Below, in pieces: positions 8,810-17,751 of a DNA stretch of 49,973 nt. This DNA comes from Phycisphaerae bacterium. Its GTDB lineage: Bacteria > Planctomycetota > Phycisphaerae > UBA1845 > PWPN01. The notes below the pieces were generated by a model. The model was not told the DNA's origin. It did not search any database and saw only the letters and a list, made by a program, of their open reading frames with translations. Made by a program: the position numbers and the translations under genes. Numbering within the stretch: position 1 is the first letter of the stretch; every line of letters begins with the position of its first letter. The stretch covers positions 1-49,973 of the forward strand of contig DAOOIV010000028.1 in the NCBI GenBank assembly GCA_035384605.1, given 5' to 3'.

Positions 8810-9853
8810 ATGTACGGATCTGACAACGCGCCGATCATCCTGGGCATTGAGACCTCCTGTGACGAGACCAGCGCCGCCGTTGTCATCGGCTCGCACAAGG
8901 TCTTGTCCAACGTCGTCGCCACCCAGTTCGATGTCCATGCCAAATACGGCGGCGTCGTCCCCGAGCTGGCCTCGCGAGCCCACATCGAGAACCTCGACGG
9001 CGTCATTCAGGAGGCCATGGCCCGCGCCCACGTCACGCGGCAGGATATCGACGCCATTGCGGTGACCAATCGGCCTGGCCTCGTCGGCTGCCTGCTGATC
9101 GGCGTCACCGCCGCCAAGACCCTCGCCTTGGCATGGAGCAAGCCTCTCGTCGCCGTCAACCACGTGCACGCCCACGCTTGCAGCCCGGCCATCGACCTGC
9201 CCCCCAACAACCCCGAACCCTGGCCTGCCGTAGCCCTCGTCGTCAGCGGCGGCCACAGCAGCCTGTTTCTCGTCCGAGACCCCCTGAACATCGAGTTGCT
9301 CGGGGCGACCATCGATGACGCATCCGGCGAGGCCTTCGACAAGGTGGCCACAGTGCTCAACCTCGGTTTCCCCGGTGGCCCAATCATCGAACGCATCGCC
9401 CGCGAGGGCAACCCACGGGCCTGCAAGTTCCCCCGAACCATGCTCGGCCGCGATTCGCTCGATTTCAGCTTCAGCGGTCTGAAAACCGCGGTTCTGTATC
9501 GCGTCCACGGCCCCGGCAGAACCACCGGCGGCCTCGAGCGATTGAGCCGGCAGGACGTCGCCGATATCGCCGCAAGCTTCCAGGAGGCCGTGGTCGACGT
9601 GCTGGTCGCCAAAACCATGCTCGCCGTCGAGAAAACAGGAGTCCGCACGGTCATGGTCGGCGGGGGGGTCGCGGCCAATGGCCAACTGCGCACCGCTCTC
9701 TCAACCGCCTGCAGCCAAAGAGAAATCAGCCTGTACCTGGCCCCCATGATATACTGCACCGACAATGGGGCTATGGTCGGCGCATTGGCTGGCTACTTCC
9801 TCCGGGCCGGGCGAACCGACTCACTCGCTGTCGATCCACGGGCGCTCATGTGA
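8810..9853 (+). CDS. tsaD: tRNA N6-threonylcarbamoyladenosine transferase TsaD
   Basis: TsaD transfers the threonylcarbamoyl group to A37 of ANN-decoding tRNAs, working with TsaB, TsaC and TsaE. The 347-residue product has the ASKHA ATPase fold. Visible motifs are GIETSCDETSAAVV (12-25), the metal-binding NHVHAHA with His118 and His122, the nucleotide loop SGGHSS (146-151), DDASGEAFDKVA, the GGVAANGQLR loop and the C-terminal CTDNGAMVG. The start at MYGSDNAP fits the family; an open stretch back to 8657 is not conserved-looking and sits next to repeat DNA. No tsaB or tsaE is in the window. Confidence 0.95.
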   Translation: MYGSDNAPIILGIETSCDETSAAVVIGSHKVLSNVVATQFDVHAKYGGVVPELASRAHIENLDGVIQEAMARAHVTRQDIDAIAVTNRPGLVGCLLIGVTAAKTLALAWSKPLVAVNHVHAHACSPAIDLPPNNPEPWPAVALVVSGGHSSLFLVRDPLNIELLGATIDDASGEAFDKVATVLNLGFPGGPIIERIAREGNPRACKFPRTMLGRDSLDFSFSGLKTAVLYRVHGPGRTTGGLERLSRQDVADIAASFQEAVVDVLVAKTMLAVEKTGVRTVMVGGGVAANGQLRTALSTACSQREISLYLAPMIYCTDNGAMVGALAGYFLRAGRTDSLAVDPRALM

Positions 9854-9893
9854 AACCGAGGGTTGAGAATTGCGAATGGAGAACTGGCAATTG

Positions 9894-12800
9894 ATGACAG
9901 GAGAAGTCCACGCCATCGGATCCTCCAGGAAGCATGTCGCCATACTGCTGTCCGTCTTTCTGTTCGCGGTCGTATGTGGATGTGCGCCTACGCCGGTTCT
10001 GATCAACCCGGGCTTCGAAATCGCAAGCCCTGAGGGCACGCTTCCCGGTTGGACGATCCTGACCGGCCTCGATCCCCATGGCTATGGCCCGCCGGCATTT
10101 GACCGGCGGTTTGATGACGTTGCACCCGCGCAGGGCCGACGCGGCTATCGATCCGACCATTGCCTGTCGTTTCCCTCGGACGGAGCATGGGCCTGTCCGG
10201 TCTTTGCTCACAGCAACGGCGACGGCCAGGGAATCAACGGCAAGCTCCTCGGCAAAGCGGCAGCCTTTCAGACTGTCAATGCGTCTCCCGGCCGCTACCG
10301 ACTCAGCGCAATGCTGCGCACGGCCGACGGTCACCTCTTTTCCGCGTCCTTCTCGTTGGGCGTCAATATCGGACCGCCGGTCGCCTACGCCAACGACGAC
10401 AGTACCGGCATCCGCTGGACAAGCCACGATCTGGCCATGGCAAGAGATGCCCTGCGCGGTGTCCGCGAAAGGGGCGAGTGGTGCCGATACGAAAGCGAGC
10501 CGTTCAGCATCGATCGCTTCGGCCCCGTCACCGTATGGATCCGCTTCAACTACGCCAACGAAAACCAGTTCCTCACCCGCTGGCAGGTCGACGATGTGGC
10601 GATTGAACCGCTCAGGACAGACGCCGAAATGGTCCGACCGACGGCCGTCAATTGCCCGCCTGTTCCGGAACCCTTGCGAATGCGTGAGTTCTGCGGAGAT
10701 CAGGATGCCTTTCTGGCCGATGCCGGCGATTCAGTCGTCGTCGAGGCCCCCGAGATCAGGCTCTTCCGCAAAGCTCGCCAGATCCCACCCGGTGCCCGCG
10801 TCACCTACCGTTTCCCGACCCGGCAGATGGCCGGACCGCTCAACATTTTCGTCTCCGCTGCTGGACCGGCTAGGGTACGTGTCCACAATTCTCTGTCCGA
10901 GCTGACGTTCAATGCCGGAGGAACTGATCCCAAGCGCCCGGTCGCATGTGAGTGGAAGGTGCCAGGGAGGGTCGTTGGCGGCGAAGAAACATGCGTCACC
11001 GTCGAGCCCCGTGGTCAACAGTCCGTGCGCCTCTACGAAATCGAAATGGGACTGCGGGCGCGAACGATATGCCGGCTGCTCCGTGTCGAGGCAGACGCTG
11101 TGTCGGTTCCCTGGGTGATCGGAAGCTGGGATGCTTCATCCGCCGAATTCGCCGAAAAGCCCAACCAGCAGTCTTGGCCGTCCAGCTCTACACAACATCT
11201 GGTCCCGCTGCCTGTATCAAACCACAGCGTCGCGATGGAATCTGCCGCGACCCCCTCCGGCCGCTGGAAACTCCGGTTCATGCACAAGCCCGCTCGCGGC
11301 CATCGCTACTACCTCGTGCATGGCCTCATCGGAGGAGCGTCGTCTCTTGACGTCGGCGACGACGGCATCATCGACTGGAAATCCGAGAACAAGGGCGAAG
11401 AGATCGTCGATTTCGATGCGACGGACCTGCTCGTCCCCGGGATGAACACCGTGATCATCGATGCCACCGGCCAGTATGACTTCGCCGCCATGATCGACGT
11501 CTGCCCTGGTGCAACCGACCTCTCCCGCCTGCAGCTCGTATTCGAAGGCGACCAGCTCGCCGAGCGACTGACCCGCGTGGCCGACAACACCTGGTTCTGG
11601 CTCCGCGAGTTGCACTACGAACCGAACGGCTTCGTCGACGCCTCGATCCCCAAGGGCCACTGGTACGGCCAGTTCTGGCCGGTGGATATCGCCTTCGCTC
11701 TCCGCGAATGGATCGGCTGGGGCCGCCATGAGGAAACCGTGGCAATCGGCCGGTTCATGGCACACTACGGTTGGCACGGACATCCCTCGAACCGCTCCGG
11801 CGGTGTCGACAACACGGCCGGCAACATTCTCGCCACACAACTTTGCGAGATCATCCGCCGATGCGACTTCGACCCCCACGTCACCGAGGTGATATGGAAG
11901 ACCATCTCCGCCTATGCCGACGAGGTCGCCGCCAAGGCAAATGATAACCCCTACGGCCTCATCCGCGGCACCAACTGGGAAAACGCCGGCAACCGCGAAC
12001 ACGGTCCCTGCTACGCACTCTCCACCACGTTGGGAGCGGCCGCAGCCTTGCGAAAAGCAGCCGCAATCGCCGAAAGCCTCGGCGACCCCACGGCCGCCGG
12101 GCAGTGGCGCGAGCTGGCCGCAAACCTGCGGTCCGCAACATTGAAGCATCTGGTCCTGCAGCAGGATCACAAGTGCCCCACGGGCTTCGTCCTGCCCAAA
12201 GGCACATGGGCCTACGGCCTTCGCGTGGACGGCACAATCGAGGATCAGCCCTTGGCCGGATACTTCTGGGCCGGCGGCGCGCCGATCGAGGTCGATGGAC
12301 TGATGCCCCCGGCCGACCGCGAACTCTACGACGTCTATGACCGCACCCTTCAACTCGCCGTTCCGCTCATGGAACGTAAAGCTCGCGGCGTTGTATCGCG
12401 ATATGCGGATTCATACGACGGTCCCGACGCGCTCATCGCCGTCGCTGCACTCTGCGACCGTATCGACTCCCTCCAGCCGCTTCTCGAGGGCCTCGCTCGC
12501 GACACGGATGTACTCGATGATCGAGGAAGCGAATTCGCCGAGTTATCTCGCTGGGCCGGCGGTGGACCGGGCGGCCCCGAGGATACGAATCTCGTCTGTG
12601 CCGCCGGCTTTCTCTACCCGCTTCGGATTCTGGCGGGTATCGACGACCTGCTCGCCGATGGGCGACAACTGTCCCTCTTCCCGCGATTGCCGTGGAACTG
12701 GACCGGTCTCCGCGTCAACAATTGGCCCGTTCGCTGCCGCGACGCCGACGGCCGTGAAACCTGGACGAGTCTCACGTACAGCGTCCGTCGCAGCGACGCG

Positions 12801-13124
12801 TACTGTGGAATCAAGGTGCATACCACGCATTGGGTTCCGGGCGCGCCAATCCGGCTCGGTCCGTTCCCTCCAACAGGGAAGGCTTTGCCTCTGACGGTAA
12901 ATGGAAAGCCGACGGATGCCCGCTTGCACGTGTCGGGAGACGCAGCATGGCTCGCGGTGGAAGTGGACGTCGGACCGGCAGATACGGTTATCGAGGCTGG
13001 GTATCCCTGTGACGGGTGCAGTGCGGATCGTGGTGTACCAGCCTCAAAACGCCTTTACGGCATGACCAGCTCGCGCCGGGGTTTGCCTTCGATGGTGAGA
13101 TTCACCTTGCCTTCAAGGCCCTGA
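9894..13124 (+). CDS. Large lipoprotein with a six-hairpin glycosidase-like domain
   Basis: About 1076 residues. A lipoprotein signal (AILLSVFLFAVVCGCAP) has candidate lipidated cysteines at 28 and 30. The N-terminal third opens with an INPGFE...PGW block typical of carbohydrate-binding beta-sandwich modules. Residues about 560-935 look like an (alpha/alpha)6 barrel: WFWLRELHYEPNGFVDASIP, the PVDIAFALREW helix, NWENAGNREHGPCYALST and LVCAAGFLYPLRILAGID. The C-terminal end is a beta-rich cap. The likely role is glycan hydrolysis at the cell surface; the family and catalytic acids cannot be fixed by eye. ATG codons at 9876 and 9894 are both possible starts. The 3' end overlaps the convergent htrA gene by 70 bases. 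Confidence 0.75.
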   Translation: MTGEVHAIGSSRKHVAILLSVFLFAVVCGCAPTPVLINPGFEIASPEGTLPGWTILTGLDPHGYGPPAFDRRFDDVAPAQGRRGYRSDHCLSFPSDGAWACPVFAHSNGDGQGINGKLLGKAAAFQTVNASPGRYRLSAMLRTADGHLFSASFSLGVNIGPPVAYANDDSTGIRWTSHDLAMARDALRGVRERGEWCRYESEPFSIDRFGPVTVWIRFNYANENQFLTRWQVDDVAIEPLRTDAEMVRPTAVNCPPVPEPLRMREFCGDQDAFLADAGDSVVVEAPEIRLFRKARQIPPGARVTYRFPTRQMAGPLNIFVSAAGPARVRVHNSLSELTFNAGGTDPKRPVACEWKVPGRVVGGEETCVTVEPRGQQSVRLYEIEMGLRARTICRLLRVEADAVSVPWVIGSWDASSAEFAEKPNQQSWPSSSTQHLVPLPVSNHSVAMESAATPSGRWKLRFMHKPARGHRYYLVHGLIGGASSLDVGDDGIIDWKSENKGEEIVDFDATDLLVPGMNTVIIDATGQYDFAAMIDVCPGATDLSRLQLVFEGDQLAERLTRVADNTWFWLRELHYEPNGFVDASIPKGHWYGQFWPVDIAFALREWIGWGRHEETVAIGRFMAHYGWHGHPSNRSGGVDNTAGNILATQLCEIIRRCDFDPHVTEVIWKTISAYADEVAAKANDNPYGLIRGTNWENAGNREHGPCYALSTTLGAAAALRKAAAIAESLGDPTAAGQWRELAANLRSATLKHLVLQQDHKCPTGFVLPKGTWAYGLRVDGTIEDQPLAGYFWAGGAPIEVDGLMPPADRELYDVYDRTLQLAVPLMERKARGVVSRYADSYDGPDALIAVAALCDRIDSLQPLLEGLARDTDVLDDRGSEFAELSRWAGGGPGGPEDTNLVCAAGFLYPLRILAGIDDLLADGRQLSLFPRLPWNWTGLRVNNWPVRCRDADGRETWTSLTYSVRRSDAYCGIKVHTTHWVPGAPIRLGPFPPTGKALPLTVNGKPTDARLHVSGDAAWLAVEVDVGPADTVIEAGYPCDGCSADRGVPASKRLYGMTSSRRGLPSMVRFTLPSRP

Positions 13125-14458
13125 ATCCAACGCCGGAAACGCCGGAACCCGCCGACCGGCTGGCCGTTCACAGCCGCGATGACGTCGCCCGGACGAAAAC
13201 CTGCCTTATCGGCCGGGCTGCCGGCCACAACCACCGAGACCACCGGGCCCGTGGCCGACTCCGGCAGGGCGAAGCGGGCTCGTGTCTCCGAGTTCGCGAC
13301 CGAGAACGTCATCCCTCGCCAGGTGAAATCCGGTTCAATGTTCACGCCCCGGGCCGGCGCCGGTCGTAGCCCCGGCACAACATCCAAATCCAGCGACTGG
13401 CCGTCTCGCACGATCGAAAGCGGCACTGCCTTGCCGATTCCCGACATCGCAACAAGACGTACCAGCTCGTCCGCATTGGCAACCGGCTTGTTGTCGAAAC
13501 GCAGAATCGCGTCTCCCTCCCTGAGCCCGGCCCGCTGGGCGGGTGATTCCGGCTCTACCGACGAGATGACGATTCTCGCGCTCGCACGACCGCCTATTCG
13601 CGGACGATTCCGATCCTGAAGATGAACGCCAATGTACCCGTATCGGACCTCCTGACCGTCGACCAACTGATCGATGATCCCCCGAGTGTCCTTGCCGAGC
13701 GAAATGGCATACCCCACGCCGTCGCTGCCGCCGGAACGCGAGGAGACCGCTGTCGTTATGCCGACCACCTCGCCCTTGAGATTGACCAGAGGGCCGCCGC
13801 TGTTGCCCGGATTGATCCTTGCGTCCGTTTGGATCAGGTTGCCGTAGTAGCGATCGGGATCAAGCTTTTGAGTGAGATCCTGACCCAACGCGCTCACGAT
13901 GCCGAATGACATGGCCGCACGACCGTCGCCGTCGAAAGCCGTGCCCAGCGGGTTCCCCATGACGATGACGAAATGACCCTGCTGCAACGACTCAACGTCA
14001 CCCCACACGGCTGGCTTGAGGTTCTCGGCGTCAATCGACAGGACTGCCAGGTCGCTCCGCGGGTCGGTCGTCATCCCCTGGACGATGTAGCGGTCTCCGG
14101 TCGACAGAATGCACTCGATCCTGTCCGGATCGACGTCATGAACGACGTGCTCATTGGTCAGGATCAGCCCCTGTCGGTCGATGATGACGCCGCTCCCGAT
14201 CGACGGCACGAGCACCCCGTGCACCGAGCGGCCCCTGCCCGACGGCAAGGTCGTCACGCTCGCATCAGCGTGCGGGGCGGCAAATCGGCGCAGGGCCCGA
14301 ATCGCAACCACGCTCGGCCGAACCTCCTCGGCCACGGCCGCCAGCGTGTTCTGCAACTGCTCCACACGCAGCAGATCCTCAGCCGATGGGCCCGCGAGGA
14401 CCGATACCCCCGGCACAACGCCGACGATAAGCATAACCCACATGGTCAAACGAAACAT
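13055..14458 (-). CDS. HtrA/DegP-like periplasmic serine protease with two PDZ domains
   Basis: 467 residues: a signal peptide (about 1-22), a trypsin-like domain with the catalytic triad His104 (TNEHVV), Asp136 (SDLAV) and Ser220 (INPGNSGGPL), then PDZ1 (about 270-350, IGVHLQ...AQRAGLREGDAILRF) and PDZ2 (about 400-460, SPADKAGFRPGDVIAAVNGQ). HtrA proteins degrade or refold damaged envelope proteins. The ATG at 14458 has GAGGA upstream, and a TTG at 14473 is the alternative. A -10-like box lies about 45 bases upstream. It is convergent with and overlaps the glycosidase-like lipoprotein gene; whether the paralogue corresponds to DegP, DegQ or DegS cannot be said. Confidence 0.93.
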   Translation of the reverse strand: MFRLTMWVMLIVGVVPGVSVLAGPSAEDLLRVEQLQNTLAAVAEEVRPSVVAIRALRRFAAPHADASVTTLPSGRGRSVHGVLVPSIGSGVIIDRQGLILTNEHVVHDVDPDRIECILSTGDRYIVQGMTTDPRSDLAVLSIDAENLKPAVWGDVESLQQGHFVIVMGNPLGTAFDGDGRAAMSFGIVSALGQDLTQKLDPDRYYGNLIQTDARINPGNSGGPLVNLKGEVVGITTAVSSRSGGSDGVGYAISLGKDTRGIIDQLVDGQEVRYGYIGVHLQDRNRPRIGGRASARIVISSVEPESPAQRAGLREGDAILRFDNKPVANADELVRLVAMSGIGKAVPLSIVRDGQSLDLDVVPGLRPAPARGVNIEPDFTWRGMTFSVANSETRARFALPESATGPVVSVVVAGSPADKAGFRPGDVIAAVNGQPVGGFRRFRRWIQGLEGKVNLTIEGKPRRELVMP

Positions 14459-14501
14459 CGCCGTCCTCAGCAATAGCCATCAAGTCCATCGCAGCGACGC
14501 T

Positions 14502-14507
14502 ATTATA
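14502..14507 (-). promoter_or_regulatory. -10 box (TATAAT) upstream of htrA
   Basis: On the minus strand a perfect TATAAT lies 44 bases before the chosen ATG of the protease gene. No good TTGACA box is seen 16-18 bases further upstream, so this is a one-box prediction. Confidence 0.4.
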
Positions 14508-14590
14508 CCCGCGACGCACCGCAATGAGCGAAGTAGGACCGTCACCCTCGTCGGCCATTTCTGTCCCAAAGGTGAACCGAGAGCAAGACA

Positions 14591-14703
14591 GATTGCCCCA
14601 AAGGGGCACCATGTATGTGGTGTTTACTCCCTTTGGCGGGTTGCAATATCTGCTTCTGCCCCAAAGGGGCACAGGTATGTAGCCAGGGGCGCAAGCCCTT
14701 GGG
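14591..14703 (+). repeat. Direct repeat B, copy 1, built of palindromes
   Basis: About 113 bases that recur at 14900-15011 in the same orientation with roughly 85% identity by eye. Each copy holds two GCCCC-AAA-GGGGC hairpins (one stem decayed in copy 2), a central TTTGGCGGG block and a closing CCAGGGGCGCAAGCCC palindrome. It fills the intergenic gap 14459-15213, where no gene is credible. Confidence 0.8.
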
Positions 14704-14775
14704 ACAGGACAGATGACCCGGACAGATCAGCCCCGCAGGGACGGCAGAAGGTTCGGTCCGGAACCCCTCCCGCTT

Positions 14776-14839
14776 GGTCCAGAATCCTTTCTGGACCGCT
14801 CGGTCGAAAATCCCCTCGGTCCAGAATCCTTTCCGGACC
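14776..14839. repeat. Two hairpins with a constant ATCCTT loop
   Basis: 14776-14797 has stems GGTCCAGA and TCTGGACC around the loop ATCCTT. 14818-14839 has stems GGTCCAGA and TCCGGACC around the same loop, with one mismatch. They lie between the two copies of direct repeat B. Two more hairpins with the identical loop but different stems occur at 49924-49971. Confidence 0.7.
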
Positions 14840-14899
14840 GCCCTCTGATCGGAATCTATCCCACGTTGCAGACTCATTGACAATGGGAATCGTCAGAAG

Positions 14900-15011
14900 G
14901 ATTGCCCCAAAGGGCCACGGGTGTGTTGTGTTTCCTCCCCTTGGCGGGTGGCGGTATCTACTTCTGCCCCAAAGGGGCACAGGTATGTAGCCAGGGGCGC
15001 AAGCCCCTGGG
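14900..15011 (+). repeat. Direct repeat B, copy 2
   Basis: Second copy of the 113-base block at 14591-14703. The last 50 bases, from TTCTGCCCC to AGCCAGGGGCGCAAGCCC, are almost identical to copy 1, while the first half is more diverged. From 15012 to 15213 lies the upstream region of the lipoprotein gene, with no further structure that I can support. Confidence 0.8.
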
Positions 15012-15213
15012 AGCCTTCGACCGATCAGCCGCGCCGATCATCGCGCCCCCACCCTTGCCACGGCGACAACGATCCGCCCGCCCGGCGTCAACCGCCGGCG
15101 GGTTGCGGTAACGGGCGCATCGCTGTAGCCTCGGCGACGTACGCGGGGCTTTCAAGAGGCAATGCTGCCCGCGAGGCAGACTCGCGCAGGCTGAGGCGGA
15201 CAGAAGACCGACC

Positions 15214-17643
15214 ATGGATCTGCGATTGCCATTCGTGAGAACAGTCGGCGTCGCCGTAGCGGCCTGTTATGTGCTGACGATTGGTGCTTGTCATGACGAT
15301 GGCCGCCGGGTCGAGTGGATCACAAGCGAGAGTGCTGAGTTCACCATCACGGTCGCAGGCACGGCGGACCACCACCGTATGGGCCCGGGCTGGAAGAGCG
15401 ACCCCGGCTCAACCCACAATCCCACTCGGCTGCTCATTATCAATAACCGCGGCGATCGGTCGGTGATCAACCCGCGCATTGTGGTCGATGGGGCACCGGA
15501 CTGGTTTGACATTCATCACATTGTATGCCAGATCGTGCGCCCAGGCATGACCGATGAGGAAAAGGCTTTTGCCCTCTGGCAGTGGATTCGCCGTAATCTC
15601 AGCGACGGCCCAACCTACGGCAGCCCCCTTTGGGGCGACACGCGCAGCATGACCCGGTTCATGAACGCGTGCGGCACGGGGGCTTGCGGAACCTACCACA
15701 TCGTGATGCCTGTCATCGGCAAGCACGCCGGCCTGCGAACCTTCAGCGGCTGTTTCGCCGACTGCAGCCATGCGGTTCAGAAGGAGTTCTTCGACGGCCA
15801 GGAACGATTCCTTGACGCTCACATCCCGCACGAGGAGGGTCAGCCGGGGGGGTGGTTCGCCCTCAAGCTCAACAATGCTGAGTTAGCTGGCGTGGACGAG
15901 ATCATGGAGGATCGCCACCTGATCGACCGGGCTGGCGCTGGCCCCGGCCGCGCGGGCTACGTCGCCTACTTCGGCCCCGGTTGCGGGTTTCATGAGGAAA
16001 AGCCGGCGCTCGATCCGCGCGACATGGGCATGATTCTTCGTCCCGGAGAGAGCATCGCCTGGCAGTGGACGATGCACGCACCACCGTGGCAGAAAGGCGA
16101 TCAGACGAGCAGAGCAGACCGACATGGCTCAGGCTACGTGAAATTCCGCCCTCGGCTCTCGCAAGAGCAGGTTCGATACTGCGCGGACACGACGGAGAAC
16201 CTTCACTTCATTGAACGACAGGGCGACGAGGCCGTCGTCCCCCTCGACGTCTCAAAGGCGGCGACCGTAGTCTATCGTCTGTACTGCCCGTACATGATGA
16301 CGCGGGCCGCGGTGGAGGGACGATTTGAAACCGGCGACGCCGGCACCGCGACGATCGAATACAGCTTCGATGGCCGCGATTACAGGCCCGCTTGGCGTTC
16401 CACGAGCAGGGGCATGCACGAACCGCAGGTCGAACTCCCCGATGACGATCGTTTTCATGAGCCGGTGTTCACCCACGAGCTCTGGTTCCGGATTACTCTT
16501 GAGGGCAGACAGACATGCTTGAGTGATCTGAGGCTGCGTGGCCATTTCCAGGCATACCGACCGTCATTGCCCAGTCTGCACGCAGGCAGCAATCGCATCC
16601 GGTTCTCGGGCCGATTCGATCCTGATCCAGGCGATAATCCCGCCTTGGCGAAGGCCGTTGTGGTTGATTACTGGTGGCGGGATTTGCCTGACCTGCCCGT
16701 CCCGAGGCCGCCTCCGGCACCGGTGCACCCGGCCCCCGGCGGGCAGTTCGGCTTCAACGAGACCCTGCGATGGCGGCCCGCCGAGGTGGCCGGGCAGGCG
16801 GGAATTGCCGGTTACGAGGTCTACGTTTCCGCTCGTCCCGACCTGGCTTGGCCGGTCATGCCGAATACGCATCGACTCATCGGCTCACCTGATCCCGCTA
16901 CGGCACTCGTATCCCCGGATGTCCTCCGTCACGGTGCGACATACTACTGGCGCGTTCGCGGGCGAAGTACGGACGGCATGTGGGGCGATTGGAGTCCGAC
17001 GTGGTCGTTCGTGGCGGCGGGGCCCGGTGTCCCACGCGATCTGAAGGTCACATACGACCAGCCCACAGGAGCCACATCCCTTAGCTGGTCGCCGCCGGCT
17101 GAGGGATCGCCCGTGGATCATTACGAAATCTACGGCAGCAGCGAACACGGCTTCTCGCCGTTGCGCTCGAACGAGGAAGCACGTGTTCACGGCGGGGTGG
17201 TCCGACGGCCCAAGACCCTCGTCGAGGTGACACGGGATAGCCACTGGGATGCGTCGGCCCGGACGGAGGTGTTTTATCGCGTCGTGGCGGTCGACATGCA
17301 GGGCAACCGCAGTGCTCCCACGGCCGTCGTCAAAGTTCCTTCCCCGGCGTTGCTCCCGGTCGATCTGCCCCCAGCCAGGGTTGGTCACGAATACCGCTTC
17401 AAGCTGCCCGCGCGACTCCGCACCGGCCGCTTCGCTTTGTCATTGAGAAAAGGCATCATCACCGATGGCGCCGACACGCCGAGATTCGCGCTGGCCGATA
17501 TCGAATCGCTCAGGATCGATCCATCAACAGGTGAATTGAATGGTACCCCAATGGTCGTGGGAAACCACATCCTGAAGGTCCATCTTGAGGACGGTCGGGG
17601 CGGCAAATGCGATCGCCAGTACGCGCTTGTCGTGCAACCCTAG
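15214..17643 (+). CDS. Lipoprotein with transglutaminase-like and fibronectin III domains
   Basis: 809 residues. A lipoprotein signal ends in TIGAC with Cys26 as the lipidation site. A transglutaminase-like cysteine-protease fold follows: the DEEKAFALWQWIRRNL helix (114-129), the likely nucleophile Cys158 in GTGACGTYH, His186 in DCSHAVQKEFFDG and Asp201 in FLDAHI. A beta-sandwich region comes next. Two fibronectin III-like units lie at about 530-625 and 630-710 (YYWRVRGRSTDGMWGDWSP; FYRVVAVDMQGNRSAP), and a C-terminal Ig-like unit at about 715-809. The probable role is binding or processing of surface glycans or peptides. No strong ribosome site is seen before the ATG. Confidence 0.75.
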   Translation: MDLRLPFVRTVGVAVAACYVLTIGACHDDGRRVEWITSESAEFTITVAGTADHHRMGPGWKSDPGSTHNPTRLLIINNRGDRSVINPRIVVDGAPDWFDIHHIVCQIVRPGMTDEEKAFALWQWIRRNLSDGPTYGSPLWGDTRSMTRFMNACGTGACGTYHIVMPVIGKHAGLRTFSGCFADCSHAVQKEFFDGQERFLDAHIPHEEGQPGGWFALKLNNAELAGVDEIMEDRHLIDRAGAGPGRAGYVAYFGPGCGFHEEKPALDPRDMGMILRPGESIAWQWTMHAPPWQKGDQTSRADRHGSGYVKFRPRLSQEQVRYCADTTENLHFIERQGDEAVVPLDVSKAATVVYRLYCPYMMTRAAVEGRFETGDAGTATIEYSFDGRDYRPAWRSTSRGMHEPQVELPDDDRFHEPVFTHELWFRITLEGRQTCLSDLRLRGHFQAYRPSLPSLHAGSNRIRFSGRFDPDPGDNPALAKAVVVDYWWRDLPDLPVPRPPPAPVHPAPGGQFGFNETLRWRPAEVAGQAGIAGYEVYVSARPDLAWPVMPNTHRLIGSPDPATALVSPDVLRHGATYYWRVRGRSTDGMWGDWSPTWSFVAAGPGVPRDLKVTYDQPTGATSLSWSPPAEGSPVDHYEIYGSSEHGFSPLRSNEEARVHGGVVRRPKTLVEVTRDSHWDASARTEVFYRVVAVDMQGNRSAPTAVVKVPSPALLPVDLPPARVGHEYRFKLPARLRTGRFALSLRKGIITDGADTPRFALADIESLRIDPSTGELNGTPMVVGNHILKVHLEDGRGGKCDRQYALVVQP

Positions 17644-17751
17644 CCTGTGGGCTGTCAAACCGGCTCTAATCCGGTATCATGCCCCTTGGCTTGGGGCGAG
17701 GTTGCCTGGCCATGACTGGTTCGCTTTATCAACGAGAGAAAGGAGATGGAT

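Noticed and set aside
14154..14990. A 278-codon plus-strand open frame
   Set aside because: Its second half is a translation of palindromic repeats (repeated APKGH and ILSGP strings), and its first half is antisense to htrA.
14591..15011. Possible CRISPR array
   Set aside because: Only two long copies, each internally palindromic, with no regular short spacers and no cas genes in the window.
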